From positions 13,449,626 through 13,513,625 of the forward strand of contig CM063110.1 of NCBI GenBank assembly GCA_031841125.1: 64,000 nucleotides of DNA. The letters are read 5' to 3'. Position numbers and translations under genes: made by a program. Positions 1 to 11,959 of this stretch are shown in pieces (position 1 is the first letter of the stretch; each line of letters begins with the position of its first letter). The DNA is from Acanthococcus lagerstroemiae. Its lineage: Eukaryota; Arthropoda; Insecta; Hemiptera; Eriococcidae. A model generated the notes under the pieces. That model saw only the letters and a list, made by a program, of their open reading frames with translations, was not told the DNA's origin and searched no databases.

Positions 1-483
1 AAATTAATTACACGCGAGTATATAAACGCAAGCATGGGCCGCTACTGCTACACGTCGATTGCGGACCAGCTAATAACTTGGACCGCAGTTTCGCAGCCCA
101 AGGTGTCTAACAAATTTGAAAATTAAAAATATTGGACTTTTATTATGTTTTCATTGGACTCTTTTCGGGCTTTTTATATGCGCAAAAATTGAGTTTGCGA
201 GACACATAGTGATTGAAGTTGAATTCTCGACAACACTACATTATATTATTCCTCATTTTTCAATTTTTATTGAACTTATATTCAAATTATTGAATTTTTA
301 TTGGACATATTGGACCAGTTTTCAAATATTGGACTTTTATTGGACTTATTGGCCCGGTAGATACCCTGCAGCTCCTTGCGGGCTAGAAAAAGACTCTCTG
401 GCTGTTTCTGTTAGTCTGCCAATTTTTCAACTGATCCAATTCATCATGTATTCGTGAATGAAACTAGTTTTTTTAGATCAATG
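1..483. other. left edge, no gene seen
   Basis: I see no gene here. Between about 125 and 355 the phrase TATTGGAC and close variants recur several times in AT-rich DNA, giving an imperfect short-period repeat that also creates a meaningless open frame. The stretch ends at the target duplication of the hAT unit that follows. Confidence 0.5.
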
Positions 484-491
484 GGTATCCC

Positions 492-3400
492 CAGGGGCGG
501 ATGGGCCATAGGGCAATTCGGGCAAATGCCCGGTGCGCCGCCATTTTGACGCTGCGGCGCCGGTACGTTGAAGAAAAAACAAATGCGTCTATAAAATACT
601 TACAAAAATAAAATAAGCGTATGTTGCGACAATAGTCGAAAAACGTGCGGCGGCACTGATCAATTTAAAGAGAAATAAAGTGATTGAATAATTTAAATGG
701 ACAGGCACATTTTGCGCCGATTGTCGACCAAACGTATGAGTGAGTATCTCCGCCCATTTTTGGGCATACGCCTCCACGTAGCTTTTCCATTTTCTTTTAT
801 CCTGCGCTAATCTTTGCCACCCGGGGCCTTAGTTCTCTGACGAGTTCATCTCTCTATCTAGTTACTGGCCTCCCTATCTTTCTTTTCCTTTGCAGCGTAT
901 CCAGTTGAGTACTTTTACTCCCCATATGTTGTTATCCGCCCTCGCCAGATGCCCTACATATTTCCACTTGAATTGGTGGACATTATATCCTATATCCCCG
1001 CCTCCAACCATTTCGTATAGTTTTGCATTTGAGATTTTGTCTACCCGTCGCAGTCCTATAAGTTTCCTCAACATAGATCTGAACATAATTTGTAGCTTCA
1101 CCATTTGCTTTCCTGTAAAGGACCAGGTTTGCGCTCCATACTTGAGGGCTGGTACCGTTGAACTATTTAGTATTTCCATTTTGAGGGCTATGTTGAAATT
1201 CCAGCAAAAAATGGATTTTAATGCCCCGAAGTTGTTCCACCCCTTTTTAATACGCTTCATAATTTCTTTGTTATCTCTTTCTTCAAAACGAATAAGCTGT
1301 CCCACAGATATTCGATTTCTGTTACCTCTTCTATCTCTTGTCCATCGATTATCAGATTTTTCCTTTCCCCTCTTCGGATTATTTTTGATTTGCTACTATT
1401 CAGCTTGAGGCCAGCTTTTTTGCATATCCCTCAATAGCTCTTCCGCCATTTTCTTCAACTCCTTACTATTTTCTGCAAATAAGATAATATCGTTTGCGTA
1501 CCTTAAATATTCTCTATTTATTTTTAGTTCCCTTCTTTTCCACTTCAGATTACGAAATACGTCTTCCAGAATGCGGGTGAAGAAGTTTGGCGACAAGGTA
1601 TCCCCTTGTCGAACGCCCCTCCCAATTTTGAATTCCCTTCCTCTGCTTTTAAGGCCTGCTCTTGCACTCGAATTTGCATAGCAATTCTGTATGACTTTAA
1701 TAAACACACTTTCAATTCCCTCATTTTCTAGTGCTTTTAACATATATTTATGATCCACTGAATTAAATGCCTTATGAAAGCCTATGCAAAGCATTTCAAT
1801 TTCCACATCATATTCGTGTTTTTTCAATAATTTGGTTTACAACGAAAATATTCTCTACAGTTGAGAAGCCTTTTCTGAATCCCGCCTGTTCATTCCCCTG
1901 ATGATTTGAATCCAAATGGTTATACATATGTCTTTTTAAGACTGCCATAAATACTTTACAGATATTCGATGTTAAGCATATTGGCCTGTAATTTTCAATG
2001 AGTTCCTTCCCCCCTTTTTTTGTATAATAATATTATTTTGGCGAAGTTCCACTGTTTTGGACATATTTTCATAATTAGAATTTTGTTAAATATCTTAGCC
2101 AGGTGTGGCACTCTCTGATCGCCAAACCTTTTCAGAATTTCGTTCGTAATTCCATCCGGTCCTGGGGGCTATGTAATTTTTCAGTCTACTTAGTACGTAT
2201 TCCACTTCTCTCGCCATTATTTCCGGGATTCCGTCCTCCTTTCACCCTCCAGTTTTTGCTATTTTTGTTAGCTCGTTTCGCTCGCGATAAGAGTCCTCGT
2301 AAAAACATATGTTGCTGCCTCTACAATTTCTTCTTGATTTTGAGTCACTTTTCCTGTCTGATCTGTCAGCTTCAGCATAACGTCTCTCCCGCCACCGAAT
2401 TCGAGCCTAACTTTTTTAGTGGACCAACTTTCTTCCAAAATATCTTGAATTTCTTCCTAATCATATTTTTTAATATCTTCTCTAACATTTTTCTTCACCA
2501 ATTTTTGTATTTTAGTTAGCTCAGTTAGGTCCAATAGTGTTTTATTTCTATTTTTCAAAAGGTTATATACTTCCTGACTCGAGAGTCTTGTTTTGAAAGC
2601 TTATCCCTGGTTTTCTCTTAGCCCTCGTCACCCCAAACTCTTCAACCGTATAGTTTAAAATTGGGACCGTACTGCTGTAGACATTTTCCTCGACTTTCAT
2701 TTCCTCTAGCACTGATTTTAGTTTCTGGCGTGCATCCTCTTTCTTTCGGACTGGGATGATCTGCCTACCTCTTCCTTTTCCCTTCCTGTGATTTTCATAC
2801 TGGACTGTCTGCGGAATGCTCCATTTACAGCGTGATATGCGATAGTCTGATAAGAAGCCAAATTTTGACAGTGTTGTTACATTTTTAACTACTGACAGGT
2901 CATTTATTAATAGGTGGTCAGTCTCGTTTTTAGTTTTACCGTCTGGCGATATCCGTGTCCATTTCTTTTGACTTTTTTTTTCTTGTAAAAAGTGTTTGCT
3001 GTACATAAGTTAAATTTTTGGGCAATTTCTACTAATCTTTCTCCTCTGTCGTTTCTCTCACCCACACCAGATGGGCCACAGTGTTTTGAATTAGCTTCCC
3101 CTCCTAATTTTGCGTTGAAGTCCCCCATTATTACCTGATAGTTCCTTCTCTTTTTGCATTGTTGTCTCCAGCTCGTCATAAAATTTATCTGCTTCTGCCT
3201 TCTCTGCTCCGGGTATAGGTGCATACACTTGCAAGATTAGCATTTTTGTCTTCTGATCTAATTTCAGTTTTAGTAGGCATATTCTTTCAGATATTATTTT
3301 AATTTCCACGACATTATTTTTGATATTTTTTGTAATATAAAAATCCACCCCCTGTAACCTTTTGTGGAACCAAAGTAGTATAGATAGCTGCCTCTCCTTC

Positions 3401-3629
3401 TTTCTGCCAGTTTTCCCCCATATTTTCTAATTTCCGACATGTTTTTTAAATAATTTTCATTATTACTTATCATTTTTTAAACATTTTTCTTGGTCTTCTC
3501 AGTGTTATAACTACACTTTATTAAAAAAGTCAATTTAATTTATATGTGTATATGGGGGGGGGGGAAAACTCGTACAACGCCGCACCACTCCAAATGCCTG
3601 GTAATAATTTTAGCGCCCATCCGCCCCTG
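492..3629. mobile_element. hAT-type DNA transposon with internal LINE cargo
   Basis: The left end begins CAGGGGCGGATGGGC and the right end is its reverse complement, GCCCATCCGCCCCTG. A perfect 8-bp duplication GGTATCCC lies immediately outside each end (484-491 and 3630-3637). An 8-bp duplication and a CAGGGGCGGAT-type terminus are characteristic of the hAT superfamily. Beyond about 15 bp the inverted repeats decay, although AATGCC/GGCATT-type blocks are still shared. No hAT transposase is visible inside. The 3.1-kb interior is mostly a LINE in reverse orientation, so this is a non-autonomous unit that either captured the LINE or received it by later insertion. An 11-base G run lies at 3554-3564. 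Confidence 0.85.
720..3440 (-). pseudogene. RTE-like LINE, endonuclease plus reverse transcriptase, broken
   Basis: Read on the minus strand, this is one degenerate LINE polyprotein. An APE-type endonuclease lies around 2900-3400 (VYAPIPGAEKAEADKFYDEL, then MGDFNAKLG with the catalytic DFN, then a DHLLINDL-type segment). The reverse transcriptase lies around 1400-1900 (HKAFNSVDH, GVRQGDTLSP, then YANDIILFAE where the usual catalytic FADD/YADD reads YAND). A C-terminal tail lies around 720-1300 (LKYGAQTWSFTGKQ, GHLAR, EAYAQKW). Several frameshifts and stops separate the blocks. The N-terminal start of the endonuclease is missing at the high-coordinate side, so the copy is 5' truncated. The domain order fits RTE/BovB-like elements; the clade is inferred from motifs only. 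Confidence 0.85.
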
Positions 3630-3637
3630 GGTATCCC

Positions 3638-6414
3638 GGAACCGGGTACTGGTGAAAATACGAGGAGCGGATATAGGAGAAGATATGGTCTAACAACAAG
3701 GTAAACAAATCTATCTGGGCTAGATCACTGGGGTGATGTGGTGATCATTCTCTTTCAATCACAACGAAAGGAGTGGCCTAGAACTTTTGTTTTGCTAAGC
3801 AATTTCAACGACATAATTTGTATTCCATCCAACCACCCAAATATAAAACTTTTTTCAACGTATTTTGATTAAATCTGCACCTAAATAATTAATTTGCGTT
3901 CGCCCGAAGCTGAAGCTAAAACCGAGACTAGAATTTGGCATTTTTGAGTTTCGAAGTGTAAAAACCAATTTTTAGTAAAACTGGAGCCAAATTACAGTTT
4001 AGCTGGAAACCGAAACTGAAGTCACAATAAAAATCTTAGTCGAAGCTAAAGCCAAAGCCCCAGGTGTTCGTCATCACAGCTCAGCCAGTATTTTTCCGGC
4101 CTTCTTCTCTAAGCTAATCTAACAATCACGCGATGGATATTAATCTTCAAAATCAAAACGCCTTCCCTCTTTTTTTTCCCAGAGTGGCGAATTGGAAATA
4201 AATTTCGAAATTCGTGCGTATTATTTTCGGAATTAGCGATTCTTAGCTTTAATAATCCCCTTGTAATAACAGGTTCGCATTTCGTGTATACATTCCCCGC
4301 TGTAATTTCTCCATCCACTTTCCACTACATTCGCACATCAGTTTACCAGTCGATAAACTTTACTGTGCAGTGGTTAGAGAAGAGTGCCCGGCTTACTGAT
4401 GCGTGGGTGGGTGGATATTTTACGTCTGCTCTGCGGCGTGAGAAAATTGAGACAAGTTTTATTTTAATTTTTTATATGTACACTCGTACATCTTTTAATT
4501 ATACACAGGACGCCGGTTTCCATTTTAGCGGCAATTATGTAACCAGTTTCGCATGGAATCATCGTCCGCGATTGGTACTGTATGGTGCCAGATATCAGAT
4601 GCTTTTAGATCATCGATCAGGGAAAGAGGTTTAAAAGTATCGCTGAGATATTTACAGTTGTTTCTATTTCTCGGTGGTTTGTCATCGCCGATGACCCACA
4701 GTTGCAGGTATTATTTGGATTGCCCCGAATGACTGCGAGTACATTCGATAAAGAGTGTTCTGGGAAAAGAAAAGTCGTGTACGGTTGGCGAAGGTAAAAT
4801 GAAACTGCATGACGTGCTGCGGTTGAAATGTCGAGAGACTTTGGGCGTTAAACTAGATTGTGAAGGTGGCTTTAATTGCGAAACCACCAAGCCCCTTCAG
4901 CTCGAGTCTCAAAATTTACGCAGCAAATGGCAACGGTAATGAAGTAGACTATTTACATAAATTTCAAGTAACACGCGCTGCACTGTTCTGTCACTTCGAG
5001 AGGTATATAAACTTACTGCCCGCTGGCTATCACGTGTCAGTTGTGGATAAAACTGAACTAAGTATATGTCCACTTTATAAACGTGTGTTTATGACTACCG
5101 TGATCTACATCGCTATGTAGATCCAGCCAACTGATATGGTGTGATCAACGGCAAATTTCAATCCTCCGCAACAATGCAGTCGATATCGAGGTTAACGATC
5201 GACCGAAATCGTAAAATATTCACACACGCGGCCACACGGGATCAGTTGAATGAAAAATTACGCCGTGGGTTTCCCGCAGTAAACGTCACCCCGTTACCTG
5301 TGATTGGTTTTGTCCCCCGAACGGGGGTCAAATGACAAACTAGAGCAGAATGTCTGGCACACGCGACAGGGCACCACGCCTTTCTCTGCTCATTTTCGTT
5401 CGCTCTTTCGTTCATTGCTCGTGCCTCTCTCTCGTTTCAAATTAATTGCGTTTCCTTTATTACCGATGCAGACCTTGTCTTTAATTTTTCCTATAAATAA
5501 ATCTAGCTCCGCCATGTACGGACAAACTTGAAGACAGTAGCCGGCCATATAACGCTTGTAATTAAAATTAATGCCATCTCGATAGCCACGCAGTCGAGTT
5601 TTCAGTACAGTCGTAAATGTTCTGCAAACGCTCGTTGACGATTGCGTCCTGATTGATCGTAAAAATAGTCGAAATTGTTCGCTACGTCTTCATTTCTCTA
5701 ATGCCATACCCGTGGGCGGGGGGAGTAAAACATCGCAGGAGACCTAAAAAGTCGTAAATATGCGTCTTTGCGCGAGGCTATACGGGAATGCAATTGTTGG
5801 GTTTGGAATTCTGTATATTGTAACGAGTCTCCTCTAGTAAGGGGAGGGGGATGTTTATTGCGGCTAATTTGAACCGCTTATTTGATTTTGTGACTGGGAA
5901 AAGAGTAATAATTGGTTTTCCACTTTTGTTGAAAGGCAAATTGAAGTGAGTGGAGACATTGCCCTCAACCCCCCCTTTGTCACGGTTCCTAATCGTTCAT
6001 ATCTATTGAAGAGTCTTCGTATTTCATTTTCGGTCTATTCATCCAGTACATTCCTCGTATACAGGCTTACTGCTTAGGGTCTTTCGCGAAGATAAAAATG
6101 GAACATATCCCTTCTCCCTATGATTTTAAGCAAGGCCACATTTTCCTGGAAATCTAAATGGTATAAACCAACGTTTTTCTGACTATTCTGAAATTTGTTA
6201 GACTCTCATAATCCAAAGAAAAAAGTGAAAAAAAAACATTGCGGTGTGGCCAGATCACTCGCCCAAATCCCTTAGAATTTGCCTTCGTAATTTTCCAGCA
6301 TCTAAAACATAAGGAAAAAGTTTGTGTTATTTTACTGAAAGCAGACATCTCGGGGGGGGGGGGGGGGCAATAAGAGTGATTAAGGTGTCGCGAATGCGGC
6401 ACCATCATTCAGCT
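3638..6414. other. intergenic or intronic, no gene recognised
   Basis: No convincing gene or bounded transposon is seen. From about 3890 to 4065 there is a degenerate purine-rich phrase repeat (variants of GAAGCTAAAGCC). A 16-base G run lies at 6352-6367. Open frames around 4284-4634 and 4860-5120 lack an ATG start or any recognisable motif. Confidence 0.4.
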
Positions 6415-6419
6415 ATTAT

Positions 6420-6673
6420 ATGGACGCGTTTAACAAAAGGGAACTAACCCACAAAATCCATTTTTTGAGAACACGTGATTCGAAGTTCAAGAGTCATGTA
6501 GAAACTATCTATGGCATTGCTTCTACTGATAAGCTTTTTTCAGCGTGAGTACACATTTTTGAATAGGGGGTCCAATTTTGAAAAATTCTACGTTTTACGC
6601 TCCTTCCAACGATACTAATAACTCATTTTGTTTACAAGTGTGGGTTAGTTCCCTTTTGTTAAACAGCGTCCAT
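6420..6673. mobile_element. MITE with about 36-bp terminal inverted repeats
   Basis: The left end starts ATGGACGCGTTTAAC and runs on through AAAAGGGAACTAACCCACA. The right end is the reverse complement of this over about 36 bp, with one inserted base (GTTTAAC against GTTTAAACAG on the other arm). The direct repeat ATTAT lies immediately outside both ends (6415-6419 and 6674-6678). At 254 bp with no coding capacity it is a MITE. The superfamily cannot be assigned; a 5-bp or TA-type duplication both fit. Confidence 0.8.
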
Positions 6674-6678
6674 ATTAT

Positions 6679-8125
6679 GTATTTTCTTCTGTTAAACGTT
6701 AATTAAAAGAAGTTGACTTATTTAATTATACTTTCTTGGGCTGAATTTTTTGTTACATCACAAACTAGACTAGAGGAACCTTGCACACAAGTCAATAGTT
6801 CATGTTTTTGATGAACGACCAGAAAAGTTCTAGAAACACCCTATCTGTTTCCTTCTAAAGAAGTTTGTCAAATAATGAGAAACGTTTTCCCCCTTCATCA
6901 TTAATATTCATTCATAACTCGTTAACAGTTATATCAAATTGGTATTACACAGGCATTCCATATTAGATTTTATCATTTTTTGAAATTGATGGAAGACGGG
7001 GGGGGGGGGTTCTTCCCTAGCACTGCTTGATAACTTAATCGTATGGAAATAGAAGTCGTTCTTGGACCTGGATGGAATCCTGGCTGACAGGAAAGGTGCC
7101 AAATGCTCTAGAAACTGCTTCCCTCTCAGTGCACCGCAGCTCTTATATACTGCATTTTTAAATCTATTGTTGCAGCTCGCACGTTGCTCCCCCCCCCCCC
7201 CGAGTAAAATTCAAATTAATGTTTGTAAATACTTCGTACGTTTTTAAGGGTTTGTTGTACTCAAAAATTCTCACAAGAGGAAAAACATGAATCTCGAATT
7301 TCCAAGGTTACCAGGTCATTGGATGCATTACACGTGTGCTTATTTGAAAATCGAACCATAAGGGGGAGGGGGTGATTATGTTCCCTATTCGAAATACAAA
7401 CTATGATATTCCATTTGTATTCTTAGGTTTCTCAAGGTCTTCAAATGTTTTCAAATTGAATTGAATAAATTTTGAAAAATGTTCCGCATATATGGTGGAG
7501 GAAGATACTAAAGATCGAAAATTGTTCTTTACTCTCTAGAAACTTCACAGATTCAACTCCTTGTCGATACACTCATTTTGCTCTATCGGCTCCAGTGTTG
7601 GGTGTTTCGTTATTCTTTTGTTTGTCTGTCTATCTGTCTAACTTCGTGTCAGTGTTTCTCTATGTATATTTGTCGGGCTGTCTTTTTTTTCTTTACTCGC
7701 AAAAGACGGTTTATAATTTGTCTTTGACTGATAAGCTACTTAACAAAAGCAATGCTACTGGCAGAGACGTATCGAAGAAGCTCTTTCTCAAGTGCATGTA
7801 TGTGGATAGGAGTGAGGAGGAAGGCGAGGTGGGATATTTTTTCCGACAATTAAACATTCATTTTGCTAACTTCTAGGAAAATCCTCATATCAACAAAAAA
7901 TAAAAAAATAAAAAGAAGGCTTAAGTTCTTCAAATTTACCACCTGAGGACCCAATTTTTCCTATTGACAATCTTTTTAGAAGAGCTCCCTCCTATGTTGT
8001 CCCCTGGCTTTTGAGTAGTGGTATGGTTGGAACTTCAAGTTTTGAGTCGGAAGTTGTTATAATATATTACTAAGTGTAAAGTGTCAGATACATCATGAAA
8101 TTCTACAGTAAATTATCAATTTACA
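6679..8125. other. no gene recognised; G and C homopolymers
   Basis: Nothing is recognised except two long homopolymers, 12 G at 6998-7009 and 13 C at 7189-7201. An open frame at 7472-7876 has no ATG at its start and a pyrimidine-driven hydrophobic composition, so it is left out. Confidence 0.4.
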
Positions 8126-8238
8126 CTATTACTAATTTTCTTTTTGTTATTTTTGTTTCAGGTAAGCTTTTGTTGGCTCGAAGATATGCGCGATTATAAT
8201 GTTTAACGTTTGTACACGTGTACTTCTGTTCCGTAAGT
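8126..8238 (+). promoter_or_regulatory. candidate recursive splice site (ratchet point) with RS-exon
   Basis: A long T-rich tract ending in TTTTTGTTTCAG (AG at 8160-8161) is followed directly by GTAAGC (8162-8167), so a 3' splice site abuts a 5' splice site with no exon between. A branch-point-like ACTAAT lies about 30 nt upstream of the AG. Seventy-one nt downstream a consensus 5' splice site GTAAGT occurs at 8233-8238, which would define a short recursive-splicing exon at 8162-8232. The arrangement matches ratchet points described in long Drosophila introns. What is seen is the motif; the function is inferred. Confidence 0.55.
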
Positions 8239-8384
8239 AATGATAACAATAATAGAACCTTTTTAATGTTGATCAGAGATACGAAAAAGAGACCACACTG
8301 TGGTTATCTAATTGAAGTATTCAAACTTTGAGCCGGGTTGCCTTCTAGGCATTTACCTATTTGGAAAAGGTCGTTCAAGAAAAG

Positions 8385-8810
8385 AGTGTACTCGTATCCT
8401 CATTGTAAATGCTCTGAAGCCTTCATTGTTTGTAAGACGCTAACTTAATAATTCATCGGCGATTTATAGAAGTAAAGAAATGGGGTGGGGGGCTAAGAGA
8501 TCTAAGATTCGCAATACGAGTTTTATAATTAAATTTAGAGGGCTTCACCATCAGATTGCTTTATGGTCCCATCCTCACGCTGACACTAGCAAACGTTGTG
8601 GAAGTATACATACTTGAAAGTGGTCTTGCATGATAAGAATGTATTCTCAGGTGAATGCCTTCAGGCCTTCGCTGTTTACAAGACGCTATCTCAGTAATCA
8701 AAGATATCATGGACAGTTCCCAGTGGTAATGAAAGAGGGGCTAAGATATGAATCCAGAGGGCTTCGCCACTAGACCGACTCAGTACCCCATCCTCAAGCT
8801 CAGAAATAAA
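8385..8810. repeat. two-copy tandem duplication, period about 246 bp
   Basis: The phrase GCCTTCATTGTTTGTAAGAC at 8419 recurs as GCCTTCGCTGTTTACAAGAC at 8665. The following landmarks GGGGCTAAGA, AGAGGGCTTC and CCATCCTCA are in the same order in both units. The copies are clearly diverged, so the duplication is old. No coding capacity is seen. Confidence 0.75.
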
Positions 8811-9160
8811 CGTTCTGATTTATTGGTTCACGTGGGAAACTTTTCTTGGGCAACTATGTCTAATAACATTAACTGAGGCAGGGACAAGCAAAATTGAAAC
8901 TGAAACCTTCCAGCCTCAATTAGGATTATTCAATCTTAAAACTCACCCAGATTAATTCAAGACTCTCCCGAACTTACTTAGAAAACTCATCGGTGTTTAA
9001 TCAGTCTTGAAGACGGACTTGGTGATTTCTGAAGTTGAAAAGAATAACACCCGTGAGAAAGTAGTTTTCGAAGCTAACTTTTGAAAATATTCTGATTCCA
9101 ACCATCGGCAGAAGTGCGTTCCTGTCCATGACTACTAGTCCAGCCTATTTGCCAAAACTA

Positions 9161-9231
9161 CAGTGAACTCCCGACTATCCGCCCTCCGGATTATCCGCTT
9201 ACCCAAGGGCGGATAATCCGAAGCCTCACTG
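9161..9231. mobile_element. short pogo/Tigger-like terminal-repeat hairpin
   Basis: The sequence starts CAGTGAACTCCCGACTATCC and ends with GGATAATCCGAAGCCTCACTG, which reads as a related terminus on the other strand. CAGTG followed by a phrase about GATTATCCGC is typical of pogo/Tigger termini. TA precedes the left end but the right flank is GA, so the target duplication is not confirmed. At 71 bp this is at most a solo terminus pair. Confidence 0.45.
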
Positions 9232-9259
9232 GAATCACAACTTTAGTCTTCTGCATAGC

Positions 9260-9292
<33 letters not shown>
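9260..9292 (+). repeat. (TGA)n microsatellite
   Basis: About eleven perfect TGA units in a row. The antisense reading gives a serine run, which produces a spurious open frame here. Confidence 0.95.
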
Positions 9293-9293
<1 letters not shown>

Positions 9294-9439
9294 GAACTGG
9301 TAGGAGAAGCATCAGTGCATATATGGATCAGCTCCGAATTAAGATTAAGGCCGTTTATAGCAGCCAAGCCGGAAAACTGTTCCCATATCCAACATCCAAC
9401 CGTTAACAAAAATCTACTCAGAAGTTGACCGCCTCTCAA

Positions 9440-9600
9440 ACTGGGACATACCGATAGAGGGGGCAACTCTCCCCCTCCCTGTAGGAATCTTTCACTCAGC
9501 AGTTGGGAAAATTTACCATTTCAGTCAGGCGAGTTGGGAAAATCCAACAAGTTAAAAAGATTTTTTTTCTTCTGCTTTGATACTTGGGAATTTTGAGTCT
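9440..9600 (+). repeat. partial copy of the 14.2-kb hAT-like family
   Basis: The order ACCGATAGAGGGGGCAACT, CCCTGTAGGAAT, TTTCACT, CATTTCAGTCAGGC and AGTTGGGAAAATCCAACAAG is shared with 14211-14400. The left terminus is decayed to TGGGACATACC and no right terminus is seen, so the copy is truncated. Confidence 0.6.
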
Positions 9601-11959
9601 ACTGTAGTTCTATAGCATCACAGGATGAATGATTTTACATGAATTAGTGAGCAACTCAGCACGACGCTGTGTAGTAATGGTTTCCGATTCTTACTCTTGA
9701 GAAGGTGCGTCTGGAAAAGGTAATTTTAACACTGTCAACACTGACACTATGTTTTTACCTGCCTAGATATCTGGTAGTGTCTGATGAATCCCCTGTCCCC
9801 GAAGAATTGAATTTGCTGTCCCGAGAATGTTTTCCAGTTTAGCACCTATATGAGCTGTATATCCAAACCATATTCGACCATTCGTGTTCGAATTTTTATA
9901 GTTAATCACGCCATTCGATTGCGCATAAAATAAGTGCTCGATAATTTATGAATTCTCATTAATAATACTCGTATCGCCTGCTCAGTTATTTATTATTATT
10001 TCCTCGAATGCTGCATCGGATGAGACTCGATGGGACTACTTTTGCTGGCACTACAACAGTCTGTTATCAGTTTTGTAAAGCCGCTCTTTTTGGAATCCCT
10101 CTCTGCCATTCTTTTATCTACATTAAAATGCGTCGAAGATGCGCTAATGGCATACCACGTGTCGCAGAGTGATTGCAGAAAAATGTTCGCTCTTCAATCA
10201 ACGCGTTCTCTTTTATCGGAATAAATAATATAAGAAAGAAAAAAAAAAGGGAAAAAAAGTAATTGGTGTGTGTATAGAAATTACTCATGTGCTGTGAATA
10301 ATGTATGAATATTCTGGCCAGGTATCCGAAGGTCATTTTATATGATCTAACCCTTACAGAGAGCCGTAAAGATTATTCAATCGTGACCCACAAATACGAG
10401 CAACTTATATTTTTGGAATAAATCCAAAAAATATTATTTGAAAAATACCTATAAAAATTTATTGTAAGAAACAACGCGAGCCTTGAACTATTAGACGCAG
10501 ATTCTCTGGTATGATGCGGACGATGAGGACTTCAATTCGCTTTCAAAAGTATATACTTCACTGTGGCTTAAATACTAGTATTATAATTAGCAAAGACCTT
10601 TCAGCTTAGAGCGTATTATGATGAAATTATATGAGAAGTAATACAAATGATCATAAAAAATTATGGTTCGAGCTCGATGTCTCGTTTGATTTCATCTGTG
10701 TGCTTTCTGTTTGAACTTTCTGCTACCGCTGAAATCCTCATAAACGGGCCTAATATTGAGGTTATTTTTACCTATGAATGTTTGAGGAGCAGTTCGACAC
10801 CAAGTGCATATTGTACAGCCAAAAATTATAAAATCTGTCTCATTTACATTCTCAACGTTGGCTGTCTGGTTGTGTAGTCATATGGATGTTCTTTCGCATG
10901 CCTAACTCCTCTCCTCCTCTTTCCTATGATAACTAAACGGTTTATGAATTTATAATTCAGTCTTTCTGCATTCGGTAATCACGACTGTTGGATTGCTGTA
11001 TCCAGTTACTGGCGTGGCATTTGTAATAATTATGACGTGTTATTGCAGCCGTAGCTATAGCTTATTAAAAAAGGACTGTTCGTGTGCACACTCTGTACTC
11101 GATAATCTGACCGTACGGTGATAAAAATGAATAAAATGATATTGCGGCATACTACAGGTGGACGAGAGAATCCGGCTGCACACTCGTTCTATAACTTAAT
11201 CATTTATATTCGCTGTAACCGAGAACGTTAAATAGTGATCTAACGAATGAGCATAGGTTGAATATACATAAATACTCGATGGCTATATTCGCTTTCATGA
11301 ACGAATTTGGTTTTGACGGCCGTATCGGTTTCAAAAAAAGTAGTAGTCGCTTACCTTGATAATTTCCGTAGCTGGCTAGATCTTTTCGTGTAGAGAAAGT
11401 ACACTTACAGGCACAAGTATATCGGTTTCAAATGTTTGCTCTTTCGTTCCCCCAGCATTTTTGGTCGACAAGAAGTCGTTTATTTTCTTCTTCTCCCAAA
11501 CAGGTAGAGACGTCTTTTATAACAGGATTATTTAACAGAGATTTCCAGTTTTCGCAGTATTAACCTTTTGAAGCGCGGGATTTCAGTGCCAGATGAGGAG
11601 ATTTTTGGTGCCCGGAGCTATTGCACAGTATATAATGTTCGCTCGTGTAATTGTTGGAAATTAATTCGTTTGAATTTATTATTGTTATTAATAACGTGTT
11701 TGTACAATGCCATTAGCAAATGGATGTATTCAAGGGTCGAAGTTGATATCGAAATTATCCGGTTTTGATGTGACGAGAAACCGAGGTGGTACGCAGGATG
11801 CTCCGGGTCATGCGAGTCATGTCATTTATATTTTTGTACCGTGTACCGTAGGTTTTGCCCGTGGTCACTTCGTAGCCCACTGGGAAGGCAGGTTTTTTGT
11901 GCATTGCGAGATAGAGAGAAAACAGCTGGTTGAATTGCCGCTAAGTGGCCGGTGGAATT
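9601..11959. other. no gene recognised; homeodomain-site-like AT-rich patch
   Basis: No gene is supported. Around 9890-10015 several TTAAT/ATTA/TTTAT motifs cluster (GTTAATCACG, AATTTATGAATT, CATTAATAATAC), which could be a regulatory patch. That composition is also common by chance in AT-rich introns. A 5' splice-site-like AAG|GTAAGC exists on the minus strand at about 11350, without a supporting exon. Confidence 0.25.

Noticed and set aside
116..457. 113-codon plus-strand open frame
   Set aside because: Built from TATTGGAC repeats, no usual start context and no domain.
2103..2519. 138-codon plus-strand frame inside the LINE
   Set aside because: It is antisense to the LINE coding strand; composition is an artefact of the opposite strand.
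7472..7876. 134-codon hydrophobic frame that might be a membrane protein
   Set aside because: No ATG at the start, hydrophobicity comes from T-rich DNA, no homologue recognised.
8640..8665. Plus-strand TTCTCAG|GTGAAT as another recursive site
   Set aside because: Lies inside a tandem duplication, tract is purine-interrupted, and the donor lacks G at +5.
9191..9466. Minus-strand frame with a serine run
   Set aside because: The serine run is the TGA microsatellite read backwards, and the remainder is repeat-family sequence.
10030..10224. 64-codon frame with ATG and hydrophobic start, possible secreted peptide
   Set aside because: Overlaps another frame on the minus strand, no cleavage site pattern or cysteine array, unremarkable composition.
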